Part shown: one piece after another, positions 8,438-18,300 of the stretch
How positions within the stretch are numbered: position 1 is the first letter of the stretch
Layout of the letters: every line of letters starts with the position of its first letter
Source of the DNA: Bryobacterales bacterium
Lineage (GTDB): Bacteria > Acidobacteriota > Terriglobia > Bryobacterales > UBA6623
Length of the DNA stretch: 64,000 bases
NCBI GenBank assembly: GCA_022824585.1
Contig: JAJDZN010000069.1
Location: 1 to 64,000, forward strand
Direction: 5' to 3'
Translations under genes and position numbers: made by a program
Notes under the pieces: generated by a model
What the model saw: only the letters and a program-made list of their open reading frames with translations
What the model was told of the DNA's origin: nothing
The model's database searches: none

Positions 8438-9745
8438 CTAGGTTGCGACCGCGCCCTTGCGGTTGTAGAACTGGCTGGCGAGGACAGCCCCTTCTGCGTG
8501 TGTGTTGAGCACGCCGGCGGCCGGATCCGGATCGGCGCCGTTGCGCGCGAATTCCACCGAGGCATCCACGGCCGACTGCGCATCCTCCTCGATCTTGGCG
8601 AGTTCTCCTTCCTCTGCGAGGCCCTTGGCCAGCAGCCAGCGCTTGTAACGCGGGAGCGGGTCGCGGGTCATCCAGCCGCGCACTTCGTCGTCCGTGCGAT
8701 AGGGAAGGCCGACCGCGCCCTTCTGCCCGAGTCGCGCCCCAGCGAAGCCGCTATGGTCGTACCAGCGGTAGGTCAACGCCTCGATCACGCTTGGTCCCTT
8801 GCCAGCTTGCGCCCATTCGACGGCCTGCTTGGTGGCGTTATAGACCGCCGCTACGCTGTTGCCGTCCACCAAGTGGTGCGGCAGGTCGAGGCCCTTCGTG
8901 TAGTCGGAGATATACTTCGTCGGCGCGGTGTCGGCCACCGGGATGGCCATGTACTGGAAGTTGTTCTCGTTGACGAAGATCACGGGAATGTCGAGGTTCT
9001 TGCAACTCCGCACCGCGCTGAAGTAGTAAGGAGAAGCCGCCGCGCCGTCCCCGAAGAACGCAACCGCGACCTGCTTGGTGCCGCGAATCATGCCGCGCAG
9101 GGCTGCCCCTGCAGCCATGTAGAAGCTGGCCCCGACGATGCCGTTCATGCCCATGATCCCCTTGGACATGTCGGTGATGTGCATCGAGCCGCCGTAGCCC
9201 TTGTTGTAGCCCGACTCCTTGAAGAAGATCTCGGCCGACATCCGATTCAGGTCGCCGCCCTTGGCGATCAGGTGCCCGTGCCCGCGATGTGTGCTGGCGA
9301 TGTAGTCGTCCTCGTTCAGAGCCCCGATGACGCCCACCGCAACGGCCTCCTCGCCGACATAGGTGTGAAAGGCTCCGTAGAGCCCGTCCTCGCCGGCAAG
9401 GAAGAGATCCTTCATGGTGGTCTCCCACTTTCGGCTCGTGCTCATCAAGCGATAGAACTCGAGCAGCTTCTCCTTGGGCTCGCCCGCAAGGACTGACGAG
9501 TCCTCGCCTCGCGTGGGCATATCCTCGGGAGGCAAGAAATCCAAGGCGTAGCCCGGCTTCCAAGCATTGCTTCCGCCCGGACCGGCTGTGGCGAGCCGAA
9601 CGGTCTTGTCGAACTCCGCGCCTGTCACGCCCCGCCCACTCGCGGACTGCTCGCCACACGCCGTGATGACGGTCGCGGTGGCACCAGCGGCGCTCATAGT
9701 CTTGAGCAAGGTGCGCCGGTCGACCCTGCCGATGCGATCTCTCAT
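8438..9745 (-). CDS. 2-oxoacid dehydrogenase E1 component, alpha subunit, with Tat lipoprotein signal
   Basis: 435 aa. The catalytic part (about 90-420) is a standard E1 alpha: HTYVGEEAVAVG, STHRGHGH, and the thiamine-diphosphate motif GDG (232-234) through NENN (259-262). The N terminus is unusual: R10-R11-T-L-L-K is a twin-arginine motif, followed by a short hydrophobic stretch and ITAC, a lipobox with Cys30. The subunit is therefore predicted to be exported folded and lipid-anchored outside the cytoplasm, whereas this family is normally cytoplasmic. An AGGAGG site fixes the start. It is the first gene of an operon with E1 beta, a zinc protein and two cytochrome c lipoproteins. Substrate unknown (pyruvate, branched-chain or acetoin-like are all possible). 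Confidence 0.92.
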   Translation of the reverse strand: MRDRIGRVDRRTLLKTMSAAGATATVITACGEQSASGRGVTGAEFDKTVRLATAGPGGSNAWKPGYALDFLPPEDMPTRGEDSSVLAGEPKEKLLEFYRLMSTSRKWETTMKDLFLAGEDGLYGAFHTYVGEEAVAVGVIGALNEDDYIASTHRGHGHLIAKGGDLNRMSAEIFFKESGYNKGYGGSMHITDMSKGIMGMNGIVGASFYMAAGAALRGMIRGTKQVAVAFFGDGAAASPYYFSAVRSCKNLDIPVIFVNENNFQYMAIPVADTAPTKYISDYTKGLDLPHHLVDGNSVAAVYNATKQAVEWAQAGKGPSVIEALTYRWYDHSGFAGARLGQKGAVGLPYRTDDEVRGWMTRDPLPRYKRWLLAKGLAEEGELAKIEEDAQSAVDASVEFARNGADPDPAAGVLNTHAEGAVLASQFYNRKGAVAT

Positions 9746-9754
9746 AAGATTCGC

Positions 9755-9772
9755 CCTCCTAGTCCGGTTATA
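9755..9772 (-). promoter_or_regulatory. -10 element and ribosome-binding site of the E1/cytochrome operon
   Basis: On the minus strand TATAAC (9772-9767) is followed by AGGAGG (9760-9755), ending 9 nt before the ATG. A short leader of roughly 15-20 nt is implied. No good -35 was seen, so the promoter call is tentative; the ribosome-binding site is clear. Confidence 0.5.
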
Positions 9773-10059
9773 GGCGGTCCTCCAAGCCTGAAGCCTTGAG
9801 AGGCACCGCTACGGCACTGGCAGTGTAGCGATGCGTGCGGCGCGTGGCAAGCCTAAATTGGCAGAAACTTGGCCGATCAGCGGAGGCTTTCCGGAGGCCC
9901 CACCCCCCGAACACCGCGAGACGGGAACGGGCGTGGGCTTTATCCAGACAAACGTGCCAAGCGACAGCGGCGCGCGCGTCGCAATCGCAGCACGGTCAAC
10001 CTCGTCAAGCGAGGGCCTTGATACGACCGGCCTAAAGGCCTACTCGCAGAAAATGCTCC
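9773..10059. other. Intergenic stretch, no gene seen
   Basis: Together with the promoter segment before it, this leaves about 310 bases without a convincing coding frame, RNA gene or terminator. The short open frames here have no family features. Confidence 0.6.
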
Positions 10060-10488
10060 TCACAGCACTACGAGGTTGTTGGAATTCGCCGCCTTTACGG
10101 CTGATAGGGCAATCGTTTGGTCGAAGGTGACAAGGCGGCCGCCGTGCTGAGCCGCGAGACCCAACAAGTAGGCATCCGTGACCTGCCTATGGCCATGAAT
10201 GCGAGAACGATCGAAAATCGTCTCGTCAAGAATAGATATTCCGCTGCTCCAGTATTCATGGTGCGGGGAGGAAGTTGCGTAGGAAACCAACTGGAGCGCC
10301 CTCCGAAGCGCGACCGGGCTTGGATAGCTCGGCTGAGACAGGATACGAACGCAACCGTTCTGGGTTGTGGCGCATGATGCCCAACCGTGCCGGACTTCCT
10401 GCTCGAACCAGCGCCTAGCCTGGTCGTGGTGAATGTGGTCGCGATCGAGAAGGGCCAAGAGGCAATTGATGTCTAGCAACGCACGCAT
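10060..10488 (-). CDS. vapC: VapC-family PIN-domain toxin (vapBC pair 1)
   Basis: 142-aa PIN-domain ribonuclease with the expected acidic residues: LLDINCLLALLD at the N terminus (Asp6), Asp in the VTDAYLLGLA helix, and Asp in LVTFDQ near the C terminus. Toxins of this family cleave tRNA or rRNA in the cytoplasm and are neutralised by the cognate VapB. It follows the antitoxin gene by 17 bp and lacks a clear ribosome-binding site, so translation probably depends on vapB. All catalytic positions look intact. The target RNA cannot be predicted. Confidence 0.88.
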   Translation of the reverse strand: MRALLDINCLLALLDRDHIHHDQARRWFEQEVRHGWASCATTQNGCVRILSQPSYPSPVALRRALQLVSYATSSPHHEYWSSGISILDETIFDRSRIHGHRQVTDAYLLGLAAQHGGRLVTFDQTIALSAVKAANSNNLVVL

Positions 10489-10505
10489 GGGGAGATCACG
10501 CCGGA

Positions 10506-10748
10506 CTAATACGGGCCCTCGTCACGAAGCTGATCGATCAAGTCGTTAGTGACGGGCCTGCCGCGTTTCGGCAGCGGGCGGAAGCCGTAGAAATTGGCGT
10601 TCGCATCTTCCGCGCCACTGTACGAATCACCGTTCAATCCCTTCCGGGCCAGTTCCGAGACCACTGCTCCGATGCTGGTCCGGTTGCGACGCGCCAAGCC
10701 TCTGGCGGCAAGCAGGACATCATCGTCGAGATTGATGGTGGTGCGCAT
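10506..10748 (-). CDS. vapB: VapB-like ribbon-helix-helix antitoxin (pair 1)
   Basis: 80 aa. The first 45 residues (MRTTINLDDDVLLAAR...) form a ribbon-helix-helix DNA-binding unit; the remaining tail (FYGFRPLPKRGRPVTND) is the likely toxin-neutralising segment. The gene lies directly upstream of vapC, in the canonical order. There is no ribosome-binding site; a -10-like TAACAT lies 7 nt before the ATG, so the mRNA is probably leaderless. A perfect inverted repeat overlaps that -10, consistent with autorepression by the antitoxin-toxin complex. Confidence 0.88.
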   Translation of the reverse strand: MRTTINLDDDVLLAARGLARRNRTSIGAVVSELARKGLNGDSYSGAEDANANFYGFRPLPKRGRPVTNDLIDQLRDEGPY

Positions 10749-10750
10749 TC

Positions 10751-10772
10751 ATCTGATGTTAGCACATCAGAT
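10751..10772. promoter_or_regulatory. vapBC operator palindrome over the promoter
   Basis: ATCTGATG and its exact complement CATCAGAT are separated by 6 bases. The repeat begins 2 nt before the vapB ATG and covers the presumed -10 (TAACAT on the minus strand, 10761-10756). This is the position expected for an autoregulatory site of a ribbon-helix-helix antitoxin. Confidence 0.7.
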
Positions 10773-10899
10773 TGCTATCGAGCCCAGCGAGCATTGCCAG
10801 TGGTCACCTGCCCGCCCACAGCCTGACGGATCAGGATCTGTCCAAGTCGCGTACCCGGCTCCTCGTCTCCCGCCCGGATCCGCGAAACACTCCGGCTGG

Positions 10900-11559
10900 C
10901 TAATAGAGGCTATATGCCTCTGCAGCATCCATAATCAGGTCCGCTGTGTTCGTGAGCCTGGCATAGGTCGCATTCATTCGCTGGCGCAAGTATCCCTCGG
11001 GATCGACAACTTGCGGTATGTGCATGCGAAATATGGCAGACCCGGCCATCCTCCTGAGCGACATCACGAGTTGGCCGGCTTCAATCCTCGGGTAGAACAC
11101 GCTTGCGAACGGAGTCAGGATGGTCGGGCTGACGAGGTCGTCGGCCATCGTGTCATAGACCGCCAGCAGCGACCGGATCTCGCCCGCGAGTTCGCTGGAC
11201 AGCGTTTCGTCTCCGACTAAGGTAGCTACGAACCAGTTGTACTCAAGAGCTGCCAGGCCAATCTCGAGCGACGTCAGTCTCGAAGCCCCCGTAGAGGTGC
11301 CGGCGATGAGATCCAAGATTCCCTGGGCAGTGTCGTAGCCGGGCACTGCCAGCTCGCCATGCACGCCATAGCGTTGCCGGACAGTGTCGACATCGAGGTC
11401 TTCTGTGCCGGTCAAGACCGGCGAATCCATATCAACGCGCTGTGCGGACGCCACCGTTCTGGCAACGTCTTCCAGCTCCGCAGGGAGCTCCGCCGACGAC
11501 GCCGTGACAACGCACAGCGTTGCGGACAGCATGATGTTCTTGATAACTGCGTCTCTCAT
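10900..11559 (-). CDS. Secreted protein of unknown function
   Basis: 219 aa from the ATG at 11559, chosen because GGAGGAG lies 8 nt upstream and because a signal peptide begins there (MRDAVIKNIMLSATLCVVTASSA). The mature protein is mostly helical by composition, with no Cys cluster, metal motif or repeat that I recognise. Segments such as LEIGLAALEYNWFVATLVG and GYLRQRMNATYARLTNTADL suggest a small all-alpha periplasmic protein. It stands alone between vapBC and an oxidoreductase, all on the same strand but with gaps of 150-400 bp, so it is probably its own transcription unit. No function is proposed. Confidence 0.7.
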   Translation of the reverse strand: MRDAVIKNIMLSATLCVVTASSAELPAELEDVARTVASAQRVDMDSPVLTGTEDLDVDTVRQRYGVHGELAVPGYDTAQGILDLIAGTSTGASRLTSLEIGLAALEYNWFVATLVGDETLSSELAGEIRSLLAVYDTMADDLVSPTILTPFASVFYPRIEAGQLVMSLRRMAGSAIFRMHIPQVVDPEGYLRQRMNATYARLTNTADLIMDAAEAYSLY

Positions 11560-11965
11560 TTCGAACTCCTCCCTGCCATCGCTCCGCAAACCCGCCGTCG
11601 ATGAATGCGTGCGGCTGGCCGAGTTTCCACGGAAGCGTAACACGAGCCCCGCGAGGTACTTGATGCAGAAACCGACTCGATTGCTTGAACAACTCAGTCC
11701 TCATTGTGTCCCACGCTGCCAACCCAATGTCGTGCACGGCCAGCGGGCATACGCTCCGAGGCGCCCGCGGAGCGTCGCTCATCTATGCCGCAAAGACGGA
11801 GCTGACGAGCCGGCTAGGAGCAACCCGCACTCTCGCATCCGAATCTCAGGAGTTGAGTGAGCGAAGGACACCCGCATGCCAAATTTCCAGTGCCCCGGGG
11901 GCAGACTCCCTCTTCGAAGTCCATCAAACCGCCTATCGGCGGGCAGTTCGAGCGGACCGGCGGCG
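11560..11965. other. Intergenic region, no gene seen
   Basis: About 400 bases between the secreted protein and the oxidoreductase stop. It holds the GGAGGAG site of the former. I see no convincing frame or RNA gene. Confidence 0.6.
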
Positions 11966-13198
11966 TCATTCAGACCGCGGGACCGTAACCAACCGGCCGC
12001 CGTCCGCAATCGACTCCCTCGCAGCCTGGCAGACTGCCTCGTTGTACCTGCTGTTCGAAGGGGTAGCTAATATTCCCGCAGATTCGATCTCGGCGATGAT
12101 GGCTCTTCTCCGGTCTTCCGAATCAGCCTCGCGCTCAACGCGTATGGCTTCTTCCACGATGTGCCTGACCGAACGCACGCCGTAGCCGGTCGGCACAAGG
12201 CCCGGCCCGCCGAGGTCTTGGTACAGGAAATAGTCGGGGCTTGGCTCCGCATACTGCGTCCCACCAGGTCCGGACGCCACCTCGCCGAAGCTGTAAGCAA
12301 TCCCTCGATACTGGTCCGAGTGCTCTAGCAGGGCTCCCCTGCCGCTTCCCGTGCAGTACAGGGTCATGCCCTGGGTGTTCGGCCCCGGCGCAGCATCGGG
12401 AAAGCTCAACGAGTTCTGGACATTCAAGCAGGCGCCGTTCTCCCACAACACGCGCGCGTCGGTCCACAAGTACCCTCGGTCACCGTTCGGCAGCTCGTCG
12501 AGAATTCCATAGACCGAGACGGCTGTGGGCAACAATCCGGTCACGAAATGCACCAAGTCCACGTAGTGGCAGCCGATGTACACGAACGAGTCGGTGGCGT
12601 CAGCGGCGAACCAGTTCTGAAAGTTCGAGTCACGGTAGTGCCATTTCTCCATCAAGCGCGCGGTCCCAAGCTTGAACTCGCCGAACTGGCCCCTGCGATA
12701 GCGGTCTCGCGCCATGATGCTCCTTGGATCGAAGCGCTTGTGGTATTCCACACCCACCAACAGTCCGCGCGCGCGGGCCTCGCGTTCGATCTCGAGCGAG
12801 TCCGCGACCCGCAGCACGAGCGGCTTGACGCAACAGACGTGCTGACTGGCGCGCAGCGCATCAAGCACCACTGCTCGATGTAGTTGGTCCGGCACCGCTA
12901 CCACGACCACGCTGCGCTCGGGCAGCTCTGCGAGCAACGACCGATAGTGCTCAGGTCGCGGCTCGTCCGACGAGGCGGTCGGATCTAGCGCCGCCCGAAA
13001 ATCGACGTCCGGAAAGGCGCGCCGGAGCATGGGCGCCTGCGCCAGTGCCTCAACCGAGCTCTTGCGCTGGGAACAGACAGCTACTTCGCCGACCGCACCC
13101 TCTCGCCGCATTTGCAGGAGCGCGGGGAGGATCTGGTCATGAGCGATCATGCCGGCCCCTATCAGCAGGACCGGCGTTTCCGAAACGTGGCGACTCAC
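11966..13198 (-). CDS. Gfo/Idh/MocA-family NAD(P)-dependent oxidoreductase
   Basis: 410 aa starting at GTG. The N terminus is a Rossmann fold (PVLLIGAGMIAHDQILPALL) for NAD(P). VKPLVLRVADSLEIE and VGVEYHKRFDP match the family's EKP-like and substrate-proximal motifs, here with VKP in place of EKP. The C-terminal alpha/beta domain carries a His-rich segment (YIGCHYVDLVHFVTG). Members oxidise or epimerise sugars, inositols and related polyols; the substrate is unknown. There is no signal peptide, so it is cytoplasmic, unlike the second family member at 24053. AGGAGA precedes the start, and TATAAT lies a further 10 bp upstream, making a short leader likely. Confidence 0.88.
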   Translation of the reverse strand: MSRHVSETPVLLIGAGMIAHDQILPALLQMRREGAVGEVAVCSQRKSSVEALAQAPMLRRAFPDVDFRAALDPTASSDEPRPEHYRSLLAELPERSVVVVAVPDQLHRAVVLDALRASQHVCCVKPLVLRVADSLEIEREARARGLLVGVEYHKRFDPRSIMARDRYRRGQFGEFKLGTARLMEKWHYRDSNFQNWFAADATDSFVYIGCHYVDLVHFVTGLLPTAVSVYGILDELPNGDRGYLWTDARVLWENGACLNVQNSLSFPDAAPGPNTQGMTLYCTGSGRGALLEHSDQYRGIAYSFGEVASGPGGTQYAEPSPDYFLYQDLGGPGLVPTGYGVRSVRHIVEEAIRVEREADSEDRRRAIIAEIESAGILATPSNSRYNEAVCQAARESIADGGRLVTVPRSE

Positions 13199-13375
13199 TC
13201 TATCTCCTGCGGATTATAGTGCGCCAGGCCACGCTCGCCTGAGCGAGCCCCGGCACCAAGCGGCGGTCGCACGGCTCGGGGGATATTCGGAGCGGCGACC
13301 ACGCCAGCCGGCCAGCGGTCGCAACCACACGGACAGCAACCGAGGGCTGCAATTCCGGGCGCCGTCCACACGACG

Positions 13376-14569
13376 TCACCACGGCGTGGAGCGTTCCGCG
13401 TGCACATGGTCGGGCAGTCTGTAGCTGATGCCTTCCTCGTCGAATTCTGATACGTCCATCAGGCCTGTGAAGTTGGTGTAGTTGTTGTTCTGGACGAATC
13501 CCGGGAAGAGCTTGCCCACGAGCCGGTTGTAGTGGCCCTGCAAGCGAAACCAAGGCAGCACGCCAAAGGTCGATTGGGACGGGTACATCAGAGCGTCAGC
13601 GAGTTCGTTGCCGATGAGTGCGCGCGATACGCTGTAGACGTATGTTGACAGGTCACGACGATCTTTCGGGTCTGTTATTCCGGCCACCAATGGGGCAGAA
13701 TTGACAAGAGAATTAGCCATCGCTATCGAATCCTCATCTGGGTCTGGCTCACAGCAATAGCCAACTTCGAAGATCTTTAGTGCCTCTTCCATATCTCGAA
13801 ATAGGATCGTCTCAGGTATGCCCATCAGTAAGCCGGAATAGCGCCAAATTTCTAGAAAACTCCGCGCTTCTTCCTCCGTAAATTTCGCCCCCAGACTCTT
13901 CATGTGTTCCAGTAATCGCGCGGAAAACGCGGTGATCGAATAGCCAACGTGTGCTGAACTTACAGGCTCTCCCCATGACTCTGTTTCCCAATCATCAGAG
14001 TTCTTCAAGAGGTGCCTAACTTGTGCATGGATCAGTCGCACGCGGACAGAGAGTTTCCATCCGTCGCCATCCCGCAGTAAGCCACCGGGCATGAAGATCT
14101 CGACCATGTGTCGGTTATTCTGCTTCAGTCGCCTGACGCCTGTGTCACGAACGCGCCCAGTAATGAAGAATGATTTGCTTATGTTTGTCGAAAAACCTTC
14201 GACCAAGACACCACCGACGAATCCGGCCAAAACAATCTTTGAATTTCGATGAAACATCTTTATCCCGGGAATGAATGACTCGTAGTCAACCCAATCCGGC
14301 ACCACACTTGCACCTGCGAAAAAATCCCTTATAACGGATGGTGCACCAACTAACTCATCTTCTCTTCGATCCATCGCGGCATTGATATATTGTGTTGATA
14401 AACTTCGATCGAGTGTCGATAATTCCTCGATTAGGGCATCAGCTTCAGGATCTCCGATTGTTGTGTGCGTGATGTAATTGGAAGCGATGTCTGGATCGAT
14501 TTCGGATGCTTTCCGAAACCCCTCGGCGTAACACGTTGGCATTTGCTTCGGCTCGGAAGGCAGGCTCAT
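13376..14569 (-). CDS. DUF2236 / MpaB-Lcp-type oxygenase-domain protein
   Basis: 397 aa from the ATG at 14569, preceded by AGAGG; the open frame continues upstream without coding character. It matches the DUF2236 family (MpaB, rubber oxygenase Lcp catalytic domain): a helical protein with R-x-R-x-I-H-A-Q-V-R (VRVRLIHAQVR, near residue 205), the region that carries the haem-binding His in Lcp, and DFFAGASVVPDWVDY near the N terminus. Members are haem b enzymes or of unknown function. Base composition is visibly lower in GC than its neighbours, with many A/T-ending codons, suggesting recent acquisition. No partner genes are adjacent. Confidence 0.8.
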   Translation of the reverse strand: MSLPSEPKQMPTCYAEGFRKASEIDPDIASNYITHTTIGDPEADALIEELSTLDRSLSTQYINAAMDRREDELVGAPSVIRDFFAGASVVPDWVDYESFIPGIKMFHRNSKIVLAGFVGGVLVEGFSTNISKSFFITGRVRDTGVRRLKQNNRHMVEIFMPGGLLRDGDGWKLSVRVRLIHAQVRHLLKNSDDWETESWGEPVSSAHVGYSITAFSARLLEHMKSLGAKFTEEEARSFLEIWRYSGLLMGIPETILFRDMEEALKIFEVGYCCEPDPDEDSIAMANSLVNSAPLVAGITDPKDRRDLSTYVYSVSRALIGNELADALMYPSQSTFGVLPWFRLQGHYNRLVGKLFPGFVQNNNYTNFTGLMDVSEFDEEGISYRLPDHVHAERSTPW

Positions 14570-15381
14570 CTCAAACCTCTTCCGGGGCCCTGATGACCCG
14601 GTGCCGATGGGCGTGCCGAGATGGTGAAGCCAACCGGCTGTCGCGCTGCCCTCCGATCCTTCCGGACTGTACTCCGGCCCAAGCTGTCGCCGGAAGACCT
14701 CGGCTCTCTCCGACGCAGCCCCGGGGGAAGCGCGCAAGGCCGAACGGAATCACGCTTCTGTGGCCTGCTACGCCAACCGGGGCCGCCCGGGCCGAGCAGC
14801 GGGGTCGACTCGATTTCCACATAGCGCCCCAATCCGGACTACATTTCGGAAGCAGCCGGATCCGTACTAGCGGAGTGGTGTTCTCGCAACGTCTAGGCTT
14901 CACGGCGATGGCTCTTGCCGCTGTACTTCTGGGGGGGATCCACACATGTATGGCACGAATGCGACATGAGAAAAAACCCCGAACGGCATGATTCTATCAC
15001 AACATTTTCCTTCCGGACTGTAATGGGCGTTCTGGCCTGCGATGTCCGGGTCCGACCCGATCAGAATGGCTTGGATTGACGGACACGCCAGCCAGCGACC
15101 ACCGCTATCGGCATTGCGGCTCCCCGCTGCCCTCCAACAGCAAGCCCACACATCAGCCTGCCAGTTGCAGGCGAAAAGCGGGAATGGCGGGATCCTACTA
15201 CGCGGCTGTCGGGGCTTCCGATGATATCTTCGGCGCGGAGTGGCACCGCCAGAAGCTGGTGGAAGCCTGCCTGCTCAAGCAGGTCTCGGCGGCGTGGGGC
15301 TTGGAGGCTTCAGCTCGGGACAGTCGCGAGAGCGGGATTCTCGACGGTTTCCCCCGCGTGCGGGTAGCGGGAAGGCCCGCG
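14570..15381. other. Long non-coding stretch upstream of the DUF2236 gene
   Basis: About 800 bases with no coding frame I can support. It contains two copies of CCTTCCGGACTGTA (14658-14671 and 15009-15022), a related ATCCGGACTACA near 14834, and a small stem (CCTGCT/AGCAGG, 15270-15283) downstream of the RND gene stop that could act in termination but lacks a T tract. Confidence 0.5.
14658..15022 (+). repeat. Two copies of a 14-bp direct repeat
   Basis: CCTTCCGGACTGTA occurs at 14658-14671 and again at 15009-15022, same orientation, 351 bp apart, in the non-coding region upstream of the DUF2236 gene. Meaning unknown. Confidence 0.5.
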
Positions 15382-18300
15382 TCATTCCGGAACGGTGCGC
15401 GATGACCCGCTGTTCGGGTCCCTGTCGGCATTGCCGTGCAAGCACCATTGGACCGCAAGTCGGAAGTCGTCAAGGATCAGATAGAGAGCGGGCACCAGCA
15501 GCAACGTGACGAGTGTTGCGAAGAGCACTCCATAGGCGAGCGCGACTGCCATCGGAATCAGGAACTGCGCTTGCAGGTCGCTCTCAAACATCAGCGGCGA
15601 CACGCCGGCAGTTGTGGTCAAAGAAGTCAGGATGATCGCTCTGAAGCGCGACTCGCCCGCTATGCGAACGGCCTCGAAGCGCGAAGCCATTCGTCCCGCG
15701 TGATCTTGGACGAAGCTCACCAGGACTAGCGAGTCATTCACAACCACTCCCGCCAGTGCCACCACACCGCACGTGGAAATGAACGTCAGCGGGATACCCA
15801 TGATCACGTGGCCCCATATTGCTCCGACAGCGCCGAACGGCACGGCAGAGAGGACGATGACCGGCGCGACATAGCTCTTCAGGGGAACCGCGAGAGTCAC
15901 GAACATCACACATAGAGCAATCGCTAGCGCGGCCGCCAGAGCCTCCGTGGCCTCGATCAACTCGGCTTGATCACCAAGGAATGCGTAACGCACCGAATCG
16001 TGGTTTTCCAGCAATGCGGGAAGAAAGCTCGTCTCGAGGTCCGCGAGCACCTGCTGGCTGGTCGTCACCGACGCATCGACTGCCGCCAAGACATTGATCG
16101 ACCGATTGCGGTCCACTCGCGTAATCGACGCGGGCCCGCGACCAAGGGTTGCTTCCGCAACCGTCGAGAAGGGAACCTCGTCCCCTCCCGGGACACGGAA
16201 TCGCATGCCCTCGAGGTCGCCGACGGAACGCCGCTCCGTCTCCGGGTAGCGCACCATGACGCGAACGTCCTCCCGGCCCCGCTGGATCCGCTGGACTTCC
16301 TCCCCGAAGAATCCCTGCCTCACCTGGCGTCCGATTTCGATCAAGGAGAGGCCCATGGTCTCGCCCTCGGGAGCGAGGGAGAGCTGGATTTCGGGCTTCG
16401 CCCCACGCGAGGTGTCGGTAACGTCGAAGACTCCCGGATACTGCTCGAGCCGCTCCTTCGTCTTGTTCACCGCCGCCTGCATCTCTTCCAGGTCCGCTCC
16501 GTTGAACTGAATGTCGATCGCCTTCCCTCCTCCGAATAGCGCGTGAGTGATCGAGAGTTCGCTGGCCCCGGGAATCCGGCCGATCTTCTCTCGGAGCCGG
16601 CGAGCGATCTCCTCTGCTCGGACCGTCCGGGTTTCAGCTCGTTTCAGCTCGATGTTCACCTCCGCCAAGTGCTCGCCCTTGGGCGGGTTGATGCGAGCAG
16701 TGGGACCGCCAAGTACCAGCTGGTACGGCTGTTCCCCGATCGAACTGAGGATGTGTCGAAACTGGTCGCTGCCTTCCTCCCGGGCGATCTCCTCGCGAAG
16801 TGCGAACGCGGCCTGCTCCACCCGTCCGACCGCGGCCCTCGTCGCGTCGACCGGAGCTTCCTGTGGCATCGTCACGAAGGCGACGACCTTGTCGGACTCG
16901 TCGGTAGGAAGGAGAATGACCTTGATCCGCCCGCTCGCGACGAAGGCACCCGTCAAGGCCATGCAGGTCAGGGCGATCGCGAGGGTCAGGTACCTCCAGT
17001 GGAGCGCGCCCCTCAGAACAGGCCTGTAGAGCTCCCTGGCGATCCATTCGAGCGACATCGAGAACCGGTCGCTCAAGCCGTCCCAAGCGCGGACCACAAA
17101 GCCGCGCGAGCCCTCATCGTCTGACTGGCGGTGAGCCAAGTGGCCGGGCAGGACGAAGATTGATTCAACGAGCGAGAAGAACAGGACCGGTATGACGATC
17201 AACGGGATCGCCACCATCAACTTCCCTTGTGTGCCCGGCACGAAGAACATGGGTGCAAAGGAGACCATCGTCGTCAGTACTCCGAACACCACCGGCACGC
17301 ACACCTCCCTCGTCCCCTCGATGGCCCCCGTCACGCCGTGCTTGAGCTTGGCTTGCTTGCTGTCGATGTTCTCCGCGACGACGATCGCATCGTCGACCAC
17401 GATGCCCAGCACCAAGATGAATGCCAGGAGCGAGATCATGTTGATCGTCACGTCCAACGCCGGCATCAGCGCGAAGGCCCCCATGAACGAAACCGGAATG
17501 CCGATCGCGACCCACAACGCGAGTCTCAGGCGCATGAACAGAGCCAAGACGACGAAGACCAGCAAGAGCCCCGACAAGGCGTTCTCGACGAGCAGGCGGG
17601 TCCGGCTCCGCAGGGTATAGGCCCAGTCTTGCCACGCAGCCATCTTGATGCCGTCCGGCAGGCTGGCAGCGGCGCCCTGCACGTACGCATACACGGCGTC
17701 CGCGATATCGGTTGCGCTTTCGCTCCCGACCCGGTAGACATTGAGGACCACGGCTGGCGTTCCGTCGAGCGCGGTCGAGCTCGCGATTTCTTCCAATCCG
17801 TCGACCACCTGTGCCACGTCTCCGACGCGAATCATGGTGCCGTCAGGACGCCTGACGACGGGCAGCGCTTCGAACTGAACTCCGGTGTCGGCCCGCCCGC
17901 TCGTCCGGAGCATGATCTCGCCGCCGGGGGTCTTGACAGATCCGCCCGGCAAGTCGACCGAAGACCGGCGGACGGCGGCTGCGACGTCGTCGAACGTCAG
18001 GCCCCAGCGCCGCATCGCCTGCTCCGAGACCTCGATCGAAATCTCGTATGGCGGAACGTTGGCCATCTCGACCTGGGAAATCTCGGGAAGAGCCTCGAGA
18101 TCCCGCCGGGCTTGCTCTCCGATTCTCTTGAGCGTGGGCAAGTCCGCAGCCCCATACAGGACCACGCCGATCACCTCAACGCGTAGCGGAATCGAGCGGA
18201 CTACCGGTCTTCCCGCGTCTTCTGGAAAGGCCTCTATGCCGTCGACTTTGGACTTTATTTCTTCGCGAATCTCATCGACGTCGTAGCCGGATCGAACCTC

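Noticed and set aside
8024..9496. 490-residue open frame on the plus strand
   Set aside because: It runs antisense to both E1 genes, which carry clear motifs and ribosome-binding sites; its translation has no family feature.
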